64,000 nt of DNA from assembly GCF_000003855.2 (NCBI RefSeq), contig NW_003101645.1, positions 72,531 through 136,530 of the forward strand. The letters are read 5' to 3'. The notes under the pieces are model-generated. The model saw only the letters and a program-made list of their open reading frames with translations. It made no database searches and was not told the origin of the DNA. Shown in pieces: positions 1-12,077 of this stretch (the first letter of the stretch is position 1; the number at the start of each line of letters is the position of its first letter). The position numbers and the translations under genes were made by a program. Source of the stretch: Blastomyces gilchristii SLH14081. Taxonomy: Eukaryota > Ascomycota > Eurotiomycetes > Onygenales > Ajellomycetaceae.

Positions 1-1511
1 TCTTCCAGGCTATGAGACAGTTATATATAGCCTGTATTACATCAGTAGCTGATTATAAAGTTCAAGTTTGATGAAATAATCAAGAGAATTTCACTGAACT
101 CTTTCAAAGTCTGTAAAACAGAGTCTTGAGAAGAATTCTGAAAGCATTCAAATCATCTTCTATTAAAGCAATGAAAATTGAAGCTTCAATTCCTTCTTCT
201 GCTATTAAATTTGAAAAGGCCTGTATAAACTATACTCTGAGAGTTGTAAAGATGAGCTCAAATCATATAATCAGAGAAAGAGTCTCTTCTTCATTTTCAT
301 CAATTAACTCTGAAAATGAACTGGATTGAAATAGATTTCTTGATTGAAATGAAAATAATTCTTCAAAGAAAATATCTTCTCAACTGTACAGACTATACTC
401 TCTGATTAAAAATCAATTTTCTTCTTTAAATATTGAAAAAGTTAATCATGAGAAGTTATTATTCTGAAGAGAAAAGCTTGAATCTCTTATAGACTTATAA
501 ATAAGTGAACTATCAAAAGAGAAAGAATATAAACAGTATTTGAAGAGAATTTCTATAATCAATATAAAAGACTCTATTCTGATTTATTCAGATGACTCAA
601 AAAATGAGAACTTGAATAAATTAGACACAGACATTGCTTATACTGAAGATAATATCAATTTTATCTCAGATTTCTGAAATCTAGGCTGTGAATGTGAAGT
701 CTTTGATGCTGAACTATTTACAATAGTGAAAGCTTTCAAACTCATTGAAATAAAATCTTATAAAAGAGAAAATTGTTTGAAAGAGGTATAAATATTCTCT
801 GATAGTCAAGCTGCTTTAAAAAGACTTAGAAATAGTCAGATTTATAATGATCAAATGAATCTTCAACTGATCTTAAACTCTGTTTTAAAAATTCAAAAGA
901 GAAGAATATCAAAGCTGATAATTCATCTGCACTGAGTTCCTGCTTATATGAATATTCATGATAATAAATTGACTGATTCAGCTGTAAAAAAGAGTGCAGA
1001 ATTAAGCAGATCTATTCAAAAAATTATGTTATGATCTTTTATAAAGAGAAAAATAAAAGAATCTTGTTTAGACAAGTGAAATGAAAGCTGACAGAAACAA
1101 AAGAAGAGTATATATTATTCAAGATTTGAAATAAAATCCAGGTGAAAATCTTGTTCAATTAAATGTAAAAAGAAAATATTCTCATCTATAATACAGCTGA
1201 AACTAGGACATGGCTATTTTAAATCTTATATACAAAGATTTGATGATAGATTTAACTCAATAGAATGCTCATTCTGTAATACAAATAAGAATCCTGAGTA
1301 TATTGTAATACACTGTGCATTATACAATAGTCTCAGAGCTAGATTGAAAGAGAAGTATGATCTAAATCAATTAAATATAAGATTCTTATTCTCAACTGAG
1401 ACAGGAATTAAATACTTAATAGACTTTCTATCAGAAACTCAAGCAGCTACAAGAAAATGACTAAATTCAGAATTATCTGAATATGAAGAGAAGAAAATCA
1501 ATCAGATATAG
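1..1511 (+). pseudogene. LINE ORF2 C-terminal part (RNase H, zinc knuckle), broken
   Basis: This is the 3' third of the LINE polyprotein gene. Reading with TGA as former Trp and TAA as former Gln gives a continuous frame ending at TAG 1509-1511. RNase H motifs are visible: the first Asp motif around 585-600 (IYSDDSK), the FSDSQAAL motif around 798-815, and the terminal H..AD block around 928-980. The C-terminal cysteine knuckle (C-F-C-N, later H-C-A) lies near 1268-1320. RNase H removes the RNA strand during retrotransposition and is typical of Tad- and I-type LINEs. Many in-frame stops make it non-functional. Domain assignment is by motif, without a search. Confidence 0.85.
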
Positions 1512-1819
1512 TCTGTTAAAACAGCTATACACTCTCTTTTAATAATTTATTTTGTTATAGTCTCTCTTTACTTTATCTTTGTCTTTATCTTTTTCTTTCA
1601 ATTTCTTTCTATCTATCTATTTAATGTGTCTATCTTTGAGACTGTGTTCTTTTTCTCTTTTCCTTTGTCATGATATTGTCAAATGATTTCAAAGTATTAA
1701 AAGATGTTAAAACACTGCAATTTGTAAACAGTTTTTATATTCTGGGCTGGAATTTTCTGATTTTGCATATCTGAAATTGATGAATGTATAATAGTTAACT
1801 TTACAGACATAGGAAAAAC

Positions 1820-1842
1820 CCTGAGAACTAAAAGTTCTCAGG
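1820..1842 (+). other. LINE 3' UTR stem-loop
   Basis: This is a perfect 9-bp stem (CCTGAGAAC / GTTCTCAGG) with a 5-nt loop, about 40 nt upstream of the (AAT)n tail. The same hairpin is at the same place in copy b (about 11992-12015). In copies c, d and e the 7-bp core CTGAGAA/TTCTCAG is kept while the loop varies. In stringent LINEs a 3' hairpin is the recognition site for the element's reverse transcriptase, and that role is inferred here. Confidence 0.6.
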
Positions 1843-1903
1843 TAGATGTCATAGTCTCTGACTGCATACATCTATAATTGAAGAATAATAATAATAATAA
1901 TAA

Positions 1904-4300
1904 CTTACTGTCTGTAAATACTCTTAAACTGAGTTTCTAGATATAATCTTCAGAGACATCTATGAACTGAAAAAAAACTTTCTTAAACTGTGACTACTTA
2001 AGATTACTTATTGAATCACAATTTATAAAAGCTTTTATAAGTTTATATTTGAAATTGACTTATAAGTCTGACTATATAATATGAAAGATGAAGAAGCTGT
2101 CATCTATATAATAACAGATCTCTATTACACTGAAGTCAAGAACTGACTGAATTATTTAGAGAATGATTATAAGAGATCTTACTAATCTATTCTTAAGATC
2201 TATCTAAAGAATAAGTTAAGAGACTCTGTAAGCTGAACAGAGAACATCTGAGCTGCAATTATTAATATTAGAAAAAGAGATAAGAAATCTGATAAAGACT
2301 ACTCACAGTACTTTATAGAATTATGATATGAATTGAGATCTGTGAAAACAGGGCTCTGAAACAAGACCTGAATAATGATATTTATAAAGAGACTGAATAA
2401 AAATATACAGAACAAGCTCATTGAGTAAGACTCTAAGTTCTTAACTCTGAAGAAACTGATGACTCTTATTCATCACTTACAGATTACTGTAAGAGTCACA
2501 GACTCATAGAGAGTAGATTATCAATCAGTCTTACAAGAATCAGAATAACAGAGAACAGATTTATCAGAAAAAGATAATAAGATATAGAGAGATTCATATC
2601 TGACTACTGAGTAGAGAGAGAGAGCTTCATAAGCTCTTATAAATAGAGTGTATAACAGAGAGACTAAGAAAAAGAGACTCTGCTTTATCTATTCTAAATC
2701 AGAACATCTCTGTGCAAACTGTTCAGATAAAGTAAAATAGAAATTTAAGAAGTTATGAATAGAGTCAGTAACAGTCTTCTTAAGAGTCTTGAAGCTGATA
2801 TCTGAATCTGTTACTCTCTCAATAAAAATGCTTACTTATAGAGAGAGACTGCATCATAGTGCTACTATTCTGCAAGTATGAAAAGTATTAATAAACTCAG
2901 AATCTCAGGTCACTGTAGTGTCTCTAAAGCTCATAGAGTGAATGAGCTGAAAGATGAAAACTGAGAATCTGCTCTTATAATAAGCAGGATATAAGAACTC
3001 AGATCTGAGAACTGAGAGACTTATAGAAGTTATCTTTGAATTACAAGATCTCTCTGAAATCTGGAGAAGATTTGTAGAAACTGTGATTATCACAGATATT
3101 ACAGATAACATGTACTTAGAACTTGTATAACTTTAAAGACATAATCTGCACATAGCTGTTCATGAGTCAGGTTTATACTTTCAATCAGTGTTAACAGACT
3201 CACTCACAGAGATAGAATCAGTTAATGCTGTAGAGTTAATTAGAGAAGACAAGCTTATCTATATAATAACTTTATAAGTGTCTGAGAATCTCACAGTCAT
3301 GAAAACTGAGCTTCAGATATCAGAGAAATATCAAGATCTCACAGAGATATTCAGCTCAGTAAAGACAGCTGAGCTTTCTTCTCACTGTAAGAAGAATCTA
3401 ATAATAGATTTAATAGAAGAATAGAAACTCTTCTAAGAATCAATCTATAAGCTCTCTTATTATGAGATAGAGATCTTGTAGATCTATATAAAGAAGAATC
3501 TGAAGAATGACTTTATTCAATCTTCACAGGCCTCTGTAAGAGTCTCTGTGATATTTATAAAGAAGAAGAATAAAGATCTTAGATTATGTATAGACTACTG
3601 TGACCTGAACTTCAAGATAATAAAGAGTCACTATTTCCTATCTCTGATTGAGAATGTAATCAACTGTCTCACAGAAGCTGTCATATTCATATAACTGAAT
3701 ATAATCAATGTATATATACAGCTGTGAATATAATCTGAGAATGAATAAAAGACTGTCTTTAGAACTGCACTGAAATTATTTGAATATCTAGTGATATCTT
3801 TTAATCTGACTAATACTCTCACAGCATTTCAGTCTTTCATTAATAAAACACTTTACATATATCTGAATGTCTTTGTGATAATATATCTGAATGATGTGAT
3901 AATGTACTCTATGAAGAAGAAAGAACACACTGAGTATATACAAAGTATGTTGAAGATTATAGATGAGATAGAACTGTATATTAAGTTTACAAAGTATAAC
4001 TTCAGTGTCTGTCAGATTAATTTTCTAGAATATATAATTATCACAGATAATATTCAGATGAAATCTTCACAGATTGAGATTATTCTATTATAATCAGAGT
4101 TAACTAGTATTTATGAGATTCAGATCTTTCTAAGCTTTGTGAATTTCTATAGATGATTTATCTTTGTATTTATAAGAATCTTCTTGACTCTTACAGACAT
4201 GCTGAAGAGTGAAAATAAGAAGAAGTTATTCTATGAATAGAGAATAAAAAGATTGTTGAGAAGAGAGAACTGTAAGAACTTTCTTATTTTAGAAGCTCAG
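1904..4300 (+). pseudogene. Gypsy-3 gag, protease and reverse transcriptase part, broken
   Basis: Gag ends in a CCHC zinc knuckle at 2681-2722 (C-x2-[C to Y]-x4-H-x4-C), where the second Cys codon has changed TGT to TAT. The reverse transcriptase follows from about 3440: a stretch reading LRLCIDYCDLN near 3580-3615, then the catalytic box YLND at 3884-3895 (YLDD with the first Asp changed to Asn), followed by VIMYS. The C-terminal connection to RNase H is near 4230-4300. Reverse transcriptase copies the element RNA inside virus-like particles. The plus-strand run 3791-4093 is the longest stop-free remnant. The start of gag cannot be fixed. Confidence 0.85.
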
Positions 4301-4320
4301 TCAATGATGTATCTGTGAAC

Positions 4321-4745
4321 CAACCGCTCCACCACGAACTCGCTCGATTTTTCGAATAAGAACCCGCCGATAGATCCATCGAAAAGCCCTCGATCATACG
4401 AGCATTTTGACCCCATCGCCGACTGCATACCCCGTGTGGTGGTGGAGTTATCCAGCCAAACATGAACCAGACGTCGTTCGGAACTCCTGCGTGGGATTAT
4501 CCCCCATTCTCCCCTACCACACCACAACCCCGGGCCAAATTGCCATACAAATTGTAAGGTGAAGAGACCTATCCGTATGCACCAATCTTCTCGATTTTGG
4601 AAGATCCCCGATCTGTAGTTGTGGAGATATCTGAGGAGTGATCTCCGCGAAAACCCTGTCCATCTTTGATGTTCCAAAACACCAACACCAAGTCCCACCC
4701 TTGTACCGCCCTTCCCAATCTGGCCCATCCCCGGCAGAAAAATAC
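4321..4745 (+). other. LINE 5'-terminal region, GC-rich and largely unmutated
   Basis: The first ~420 bp of the LINE keep many CG, CC and GG dinucleotides (for example AACCCGCCGATAG and CCCCGGGCC), in sharp contrast with the rest of the element. The same block starts copies c (25178-25605) and f (58697-59110) with high identity. It holds no plus-strand gene. It is most likely the 5' UTR and internal promoter, by position only. Open frames on the minus strand here are not conserved between the copies. Confidence 0.7.
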
Positions 4746-5091
4746 AAAAAGATACCTCAGTGATAATATCAAGCACATAATCAACAGACAACAAGTCAAC
4801 AGCACATCAATAACTATAAAATCAGTATACTTCAAGATCTGACTGAGCCTTTGATCCCTGCACAGTGAGATATATTAAATCTAGTTTTAATATCTCAATA
4901 TTCAATAGATTCTGCAAGAGATTGAGAACAGCAACACTAGATTTCTATTGAATTTAAGAATTAACTCTATATTGATATAATCATTGACAAAGTCTTCTAT
5001 TTTGAGATATAAATAACCAGTTTCTCTACATCCCGCTGACAATATTTACATTATTATATAGAAACAGACTTTCTCTATAATATCAAGACTC

Positions 5092-5329
5092 TGTAATATC
5101 AAGACTCTGAAGAGAGAAAGTCTTGATAGAGAGTATACAGTAGTGTATATCTTAGCAGTTTCTATCTCATTCTTCTACAGCAGTTAATGCAAAAAAAAAA
5201 AAAAAGATCTATAATATCAAGATCTCTGAAGAGAGAAAGTCTTGATAGAGAGTATACATTAGTGTATATCTTAGCAGTTTCTACCTCATTCTTCTACAGC
5301 AGTTAATGCAAAAAAAAAAAAAAAGATCT
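5092..5329 (+). repeat. Tandem duplication (2 x 119 bp) in LINE-b 5' UTR
   Basis: Two direct copies of a 119-bp unit, each starting near TATCAAGA and ending with a run of about 14-15 A before AGATCT. LINE-c (about 26095-26210) and LINE-f (about 59612-59725) have one unit each, so copy b gained one or the others lost one. Confidence 0.85.
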
Positions 5330-5383
5330 TAGAAATAATTTTTTACTTCTCTTGAAAAAGTAAGGTGTTTTTCTCTGGATTTT

Positions 5384-6098
5384 NNNNNNNNNNNNNNNNN
5401 NNNNNNNNNNNNNNNNNNNNNNNNNNNNNNNNNNNNNNNNNNNNNNNNNNNNNNNNNNNNNNNNNNNNNNNNNNNNNNNNNNNNNNNNNNNNNNNNNNNN
5501 NNNNNNNNNNNNNNNNNNNNNNNNNNNNNNNNNNNNNNNNNNNNNNNNNNNNNNNNNNNNNNNNNNNNNNNNNNNNNNNNNNNNNNNNNNNNNNNNNNNN
5601 NNNNNNNNNNNNNNNNNNNNNNNNNNNNNNNNNNNNNNNNNNNNNNNNNNNNNNNNNNNNNNNNNNNNNNNNNNNNNNNNNNNNNNNNNNNNNNNNNNNN
5701 NNNNNNNNNNNNNNNNNNNNNNNNNNNNNNNNNNNNNNNNNNNNNNNNNNNNNNNNNNNNNNNNNNNNNNNNNNNNNNNNNNNNNNNNNNNNNNNNNNNN
5801 NNNNNNNNNNNNNNNNNNNNNNNNNNNNNNNNNNNNNNNNNNNNNNNNNNNNNNNNNNNNNNNNNNNNNNNNNNNNNNNNNNNNNNNNNNNNNNNNNNNN
5901 NNNNNNNNNNNNNNNNNNNNNNNNNNNNNNNNNNNNNNNNNNNNNNNNNNNNNNNNNNNNNNNNNNNNNNNNNNNNNNNNNNNNNNNNNNNNNNNNNNNN
6001 NNNNNNNNNNNNNNNNNNNNNNNNNNNNNNNNNNNNNNNNNNNNNNNNNNNNNNNNNNNNNNNNNNNNNNNNNNNNNNNNNNNNNNNNNNNNNNNNNN
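5384..6098. other. Assembly gap (715 N)
   Basis: A run of N. By comparison with LINE-c it should contain the end of the LINE 5' UTR, the 53-bp minisatellite and the first ~40 codons of ORF1. Confidence 0.99.
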
Positions 6099-7719
6099 CT
6101 TGAAATACAGAAACTTGAAAAAGTAAGTAAATTCTGAAAAGCAGTGTCTGAGTGAGATGAATGAAGAAGTTCTGTTAATTCTTCATACTCAGGCTAGACA
6201 ACTACAGAAAGTGATCAAGTTCAAACTTGGAATTTCAAACACAGTTCAAAAAACTTTGAAAATTTCTAATACAATCACTGACTCTTCAGTTTGCTCTTCT
6301 TTCTTTTCTACTTCTTCTTCTTATTCTTCTTTAAATCAGAAGAAAACATATGCTCAAGCAGCTGAATCTGCTATCTTTAAATCTGCTATCTCTAAATCTG
6401 CTATCTTAAAACCTGCTCAAAATTCTGAGAAAACTGAGAAGAATACTGCTCATACTTCTAGTGATAGAAGAGTGAAGAAAAAAATGTAAAAAGAGAAAAA
6501 TCTTCAAATCTTCAGAAATAGAAGACTTATTCTCAAAGTCTCAAATCAGAACATATTGCAGAGAAATAAGCTAAACTCAAACCTCATTTTCAGAATTAGA
6601 AATGAAATCAATCAACAGTTCTTTTCTTAGTTAATGACTGATATTGAAGTTCAAAAACTAGTTATAGCTTTAATTGAGTTATTCTTCTTTAAAATCTATA
6701 TCATTCTGACTACAATGCCTGAATTCAGTGCTGAATTCCTTATTCAGAATGAGAATCTCTGAAAATCAGCAGTAGAATCTTTGTTAAACACAATAATTCT
6801 ATCTGAGAGAGATGAAAAGTGAGATAAATTCATTCTTTATGATATTTCAGTTGAAATTTTTGACTGTGAAGAAGAAATACTCTTCTCAAAAATGAATTAG
6901 AAGAATATAACTCTATTCAAAACTGAGAAAGAAGCCTTGTTTATAATTCGTTCTTTATGATATGTCAGTTGAATTTTTGACTGTGAAGAAGAAATCCTAC
7001 GTCTCAAAAAATGAATTAGGAAGAATATACTCTTATTCATCTGAGAAAGAAGCCTGTATACTAAATTCAATTGAGTTCAGATAAAGCAGAAGAAATGTCT
7101 CTGTTCTAGTATATATAAAGACAATGAAATAGTCAAAGATCTCTGAAGTAAGAGTAGCAGATTGAAAATGAGAGTTCATGAATACAAAGACTCAAGAATG
7201 AATCTCAAAGCTCAAACACAGTGTTCAAACTGTCAAAGATATAAACACTTTATAATCTTCTATTTCAGAGACTTAAAATATACATTCTGTGTCAGAGATC
7301 ACAAAACTAGTGAGCATAAATATAAAATATACTTAAAAAGAGATAAAATATATTAACACACTCTGCTTAAATGCTCTAATTACAAAGAAAAACATACATC
7401 TAGCTCAAAAGAATGTATATTTACTTCAAGAACTCAAAAGAACTGAAGAAAAGATGAAGCTCAGAGTAAACCTAGAACTGAAGAGAATAGTCAAGTCAGT
7501 AAACTCATAACTGTAAGCTTAAAAAGAAGAAACTCTCAACTGTCTAAGTCTTCAAACTTCAATTCTTCAGCTAAATGTAAACAGAATTTGAATTCTCAAA
7601 CTTCTGTTAAGATTAGAGAATTGAGAAATAACTCTGATAATAAACTAAATATAATGTAAGCAGTTGAGATTTCTACTTTTCAGAACAGTTATAATCTACT
7701 ATCTGATAATAGTGATTAG
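6099..7719 (+). pseudogene. LINE-b ORF1 (gag-like, CCHC zinc knuckles), broken, 5' end in gap
   Basis: This is the first LINE gene, an RNA-binding gag-like protein needed for the ribonucleoprotein. The visible part starts at the codons reading LEIQKL after the gap, passes through a Ser-rich stretch (about 6285-6335) and a KTYAQAAES motif, and reaches a cysteine cluster at about 7220-7440 containing CSNCQRYKH and CX2CX4HX4C-like knuckles. The stop TAG is at 7717-7719. LINE-c shows the uninterrupted length (530 codons). This copy has stops and small indels; 6950-7040 contains a partly repeated, frameshifted segment. Not functional. Confidence 0.8.
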
Positions 7720-7742
7720 ATTCTACTCTACTCTCTTTTAGT

Positions 7743-10700
7743 ATGAATATACAATAAAAACAATAAAAAAAGTTTAAAAACTCTTTAAAAATTATATTTA
7801 TTTAAAATAATGTGAATAGAAACTCAAATTGTATTTATTCTTGTCTTCAAATTACATTTGAATAAAAAGTTAATTTTATACTGCTTCAGAAGCTGAATTT
7901 TGATACTGAGCAAAAATATGTTATTTCTTATTCAAGCTACTACTGCTTTTTATCTCAAAAGTCTGAGATAAAGTCAAGAGTAGTAATCTATGAAAGAAAG
8001 AGATCAAGATATCAATTTAATCTAAGATTTAATATCATATCTGACTCTGATATTCTGATGAGTGATATTATAGATAAAGAAAATGAGTTTGATACTATAC
8101 AGCTTATAAATATCTATAATGAAAAGTTATTGAAGAAATATAATAATATCTGAACAATTGATAGAGGATTTCTGAACATAACTTTATCAAGAAACTCTAT
8201 AATTGTAGAAGACTTCAATGCACATCATCTCTGATGAAATTCAGAATGCAAGAGAGCAGTGAGAGCTGATAATCTGATTGAATGAATCTTTGAGTATTTA
8301 ATAGATTTGATTAATAAGTCTGATCAATAAACATTCTTTAGAAAAGATATGAAACAGAAGTCTATTATAGATCTAATCTTCATATCATAAAATCTAATGA
8401 AAAGAAGACTTATAAACTGATTTATTGATTCAAATAAGACATCAGAATCAGATCATGATATTATTCAATTTGATATTGAACTGAGTGAAAAATAAATAAG
8501 TGAAAATCCTCTTCTCTCTAATCAGTATAACTTTGAAAAAGCTGATTGAAAAGCAGTTGAAGAAAGTATAAAACTGTTAAAATCTGAAAGATAGAATAAG
8601 CTATATTGAAATTCTGATCAAGATATTTCAAATGAAATACTTAAGAATAGAGTGAAGCTTATTACATCTATTATTCTAACAAGTGTTAGAGATAATATTT
8701 CAAAGAGAAAATCTTCTGAGTATTCAAAACCTTAATGAAATGAGAATATCTTATCTAAGAGAAAAGAATTAGCTACTGCTAGAAGAGATTGAAAGAATGA
8801 TGTAATATCTGATTAAGAGTTCAAAACTGTCAGAAATGAATATTTTTCAGATATTAAAAGAGCTAAAACAGACTACTGGAATAAATTTCTTGAAGAAGCA
8901 CAAGAGAAGAAAGTTTTTAAAGCTTTTAACTATACTAAAATAAGAAGTGTAGCAAAACTTTCAGTCTTAGAATATGAGTTTCAGAATGAATCATATACAG
9001 TAAACTCTTTTGAGAAAAAATGTCAAGCTTTCATGAGAATTCTCTTTCAGAACTCATCAGATTCAGATTCAGATTCAGAGAAAGAGAATATATCACTTCT
9101 TAACTATATCAATGAAAATGACTGAGAATGATCTGATTTTATACAAGATGAATTAGAGTCAGTTATCTTCTCAAGTTCTGTTAAAACTGCTACAGACTCT
9201 GATTCAATTAATCACTTGATTATTCAAAATACATATTCCTACTTAAAGAATGAATATTTTGAGCTCTTTTTCAATCTCTTGAAAAATGAATATCATTCTG
9301 AATGCTGGAGAGAAGTCACTGAAGTGATTCTTGCAAAACCTAATAAAAAAACTTCAATTTCTAAGTCATATAGAGTAATATCTCTATTGAACTGTCTAGA
9401 AAAGGTTTTAGAAAAGATAATAGCTACTTGACTATCTTTTATAAGCTCTATAGATGATTCTCTTTTATTCAGTGAACAAATGAGAGATAGAAAACAGTGT
9501 TCTGTAATTAACACTGTTCTCTCAGTTATTCATGATATTTAAATAGCAAAGTATGAGAGTCTGGTCTTAATTACAGTTTTTATTGATATAAAAGAAGTAT
9601 TTGATCATGTTTCAAAGTCAAAGTTAATTCAGATATTGAAGATATTAAAACTGTCACTTTCTCTAATAAAATGAGTTAACTGTTTTATATCTAAAAGAAG
9701 TATATAACTCTTCTTTGATGAAATAAAATAAGACAAGACTGAGATAAAAATAGAAGTATCACAGAGATCTCTAATCTCACTCATTTTATTTACAATATAC
9801 ACTGTATATCTATTTAAAAATAGAAATATGAGAATAGTGCAATCTCTGAGTTATATAAATGATATTGATCTAGTCTACAGCTCAAAAACTATCAAAGAGA
9901 ATTTGAAAGTAATTAAAGAAGCTGTAAAGAAAATCTTCATTAGAGCAGATATTAATTAAATTCAATTTGATATGAATAAAACTGAGTTAATTCACTTCTT
10001 TCTGAGATTCAATGAGAAAGAACTATCTCTAACTCTTTTAAATAGAGAGATTAAATCCAGTGTAAATATCAAATGATTAGAAGTATGATTAAACTTTAAG
10101 TTGAATTTTAAATATCACATTCAACAAAGAACTGTCAAGATAGAAAGACTATTGAATAATATAATCAGACTATTAAATACAGAGAGAGATCTATTCTTCC
10201 AGGCTATGAGATAGTTATATATAGCCTGTATTACATCAGTAGCTGATTATGAAGTTCAAGTTTGATGAAATAATTAAGAGAATTTCACTGAACTCTTTCA
10301 AAGTCTGTAAAACAGAGTCTTGAGAAGAATTCTGAGAGCATTCAAATTATCTCTTATTAAAGCAATGAAAATTGAAGCTTCAATTTCTCTTTCTACTATT
10401 AGATTTAAAAAGATCTGTATGAACTATACTCTGAGAGTTGTAAAGATGAGCTTAAATTATATAATCAGAGAAAGAGTCTCTTCTTCATTTTCATTAATTA
10501 ACTCTGAAAATGAACTGGATTGAAATAGATTTCTTGATTAAAATAAAAATAATTCTTCAAAGAAAATGTCTTCTCAACTGTACAGACTATTCTCTCTGAT
10601 TAAAAATCAATTTTCTTCTTTAAATGTTGAAAAAGTTGATCATGAGAAGTTATCTCTCTGAAGAGAAAAGCTTGAATCTCTTATAAACTTATAAATAAGT

Positions 10701-11703
10701 GAACTATCAAAAGAGAAAGAATATGAACAGTATTTGAAGAGAATTTCTATAATCAATATAAAAGACTCTATTCTGATTTATTCAGATGACTCAAAAAATG
10801 AGAACTTGAATAGATTAGATACAGACATTGCTTATACTGAAGATAATATCAATTTTATCTCAGATTTCTGAAATCTAGACTGTGAATCTGAAGTCTTTGA
10901 TACTGAACTATTTATAATAGTGAAAGCTTCAAACTCATTGAAATAAATCTTATAAAAGAGGAAATTGTTTGAAAGAGATATGAATATTCTCTGATAGTTA
11001 AGCTACTTTAAAAAGACTTAGAAATAGTCAGATTTATAATAATTAAATGAATCTTGAACTGATCTTAAACTCTGTTTTGAAAATTCAAAAGAGAAGAATA
11101 TCAAAGCTGATAATTTATCTGCACTGAGTTTCTGCTTATATAAATATTCATGATAATGAATTGACTGATTCAGCTGTAAAAAAGAGTGCAGAATTAAGCA
11201 GATCTATTTAAAAAATTATATCCTGATCTTTTATAAAGAGAAAAATAAAAGAATCTTATTTAGATAAGTGAAATGAAAGCTGGCAGAAACAAAAGAAGAG
11301 TATACATTATTCAAGATTTGAAATAAAACCTAAGTAAAAATCTTGTTTAATTAAATATAAAAAGAAAATATTCTCATCTATAATACAGCTGAAACTAGAA
11401 TATGACTATTTCAAATCTTATATACAAAGATTTAATGATAGATTTGACTCAATAGAATACTTATTCTGCAATACAAATGAGAATTCTGAGTATATTATAA
11501 TATACTGTGCATTATACAATAGTCTCAGAGTCAGATTGAAAGAGAAGTATGATCTAAATTAATTAAATATGAGATTCTTATTCTCAACTGAGACAGGAAT
11601 TAAATACTTAATAGACTTTCTATCAGAAACTCAAGCAGCTATAAGAAAATGACTAAATTCAGAATTATCTGAATATGAAGAGGAGAAAATCAACCAGATA
11701 TAG
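7743..11703 (+). pseudogene. LINE-b ORF2 (endonuclease, reverse transcriptase, RNase H), broken
   Basis: ORF2 starts at ATG 7743, 23 nt after ORF1, and ends at TAG 11701-11703. An apurinic-like endonuclease is N-terminal (VEDFNAHHL near 8208-8232, SDHD near 8450). The reverse transcriptase has RVISLLNCLEK near 9374, FIDIKEVFDH near 9580 and a YINDI box near 9854 (YxDD with the first Asp changed to Asn). RNase H (IYSDDSK near 10780) and a C-terminal zinc knuckle follow. The length is not a multiple of three. One-base deletions relative to copy c lie near 10925-10950. Numerous TGA, TAA and TAG codons. Non-functional. Confidence 0.87.
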
Positions 11704-12077
11704 TCTGTTAAAACAGCTATATACTATCTTTTAATAATTTGTTTTGTTACAGTCTTTCTTTATTTTATCTTTTTCTTTCAATTTCTTTCTGTCTATCTAT
11801 TTAATGTGTCTATCTTTAAGACTGTGTTCTCTTTTCCTTTGTCATGATATTGTCAAATGGTTTCAAAGTATGAGATGATGTTAAAACACTGTAATTTGTA
11901 AACAGTTTTTGTATTCTGGGCTGGAATTTTCTGATTTTGTATATCTGAAATTGATGAATGTATAATAGTTAACTTTACAGATATAGGAAAAACCCTGAGA
12001 ACTAAAAGTTCTCAGGTAGATGTTATAGTCTCTGACTGCATACATCTATAATTGAAGAATAATAATAATAATAATAA

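Larger units (their letters stand above)
1..1903 (+). mobile_element. LINE copy a (Tad/I-type), 3' part, cut by window start
   Basis: This is the 3' half of the LINE family that recurs five more times in the window. It begins inside the ORF2 region downstream of the reverse transcriptase, continues through RNase H, a C-terminal zinc knuckle and an untranslated region, and ends in an (AAT)n tail at about 1883-1903. It aligns base by base, apart from transitions, with the corresponding parts of copies b (10200-12077), c (30960-32870) and d (55600-57493). Gypsy-3 gag sequence follows directly, so this copy is probably inserted in that element, but the 5' junction lies outside the window and no TSD can be checked. 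The end could be off by a few bases because tail and target share A/T. Confidence 0.9.
4301..12077 (+). mobile_element. LINE copy b, full length, inserted in Gypsy-3 RNase H
   Basis: This is a complete LINE of about 7.8 kb with 5' region, ORF1, ORF2, 3' UTR hairpin and (AAT)n tail. The 11-bp TSD TAGAAGCTCAG stands at 4290-4300 and 12078-12088. The Gypsy-3 reading resumes right after the tail with the same residues that precede the insertion. Bases 4301-4320 match neither Gypsy-3 nor the start of LINE-c and look like 5' filler added at integration. An assembly gap (5384-6098) covers the end of the 5' UTR and the start of ORF1. In copy c the matching interval is about 771 bp, so the 715-N gap is roughly the right size. 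Confidence 0.92.

Noticed and set aside
2905..3822. Minus-strand frames at 2905-3111 and 3631-3822
   Set aside because: They lie opposite Gypsy-3 gag-pol and show no motif; shadows of the plus-strand element.
4297..4794. 165-codon minus-strand frame in the LINE 5' block
   Set aside because: The frame is not conserved in copies c and f, where open runs fall in other frames. High GC with few stops explains it.
5365..6126. Apparent 253-codon open frame
   Set aside because: It exists only because the run of N contains no stop codons; it spans an assembly gap.
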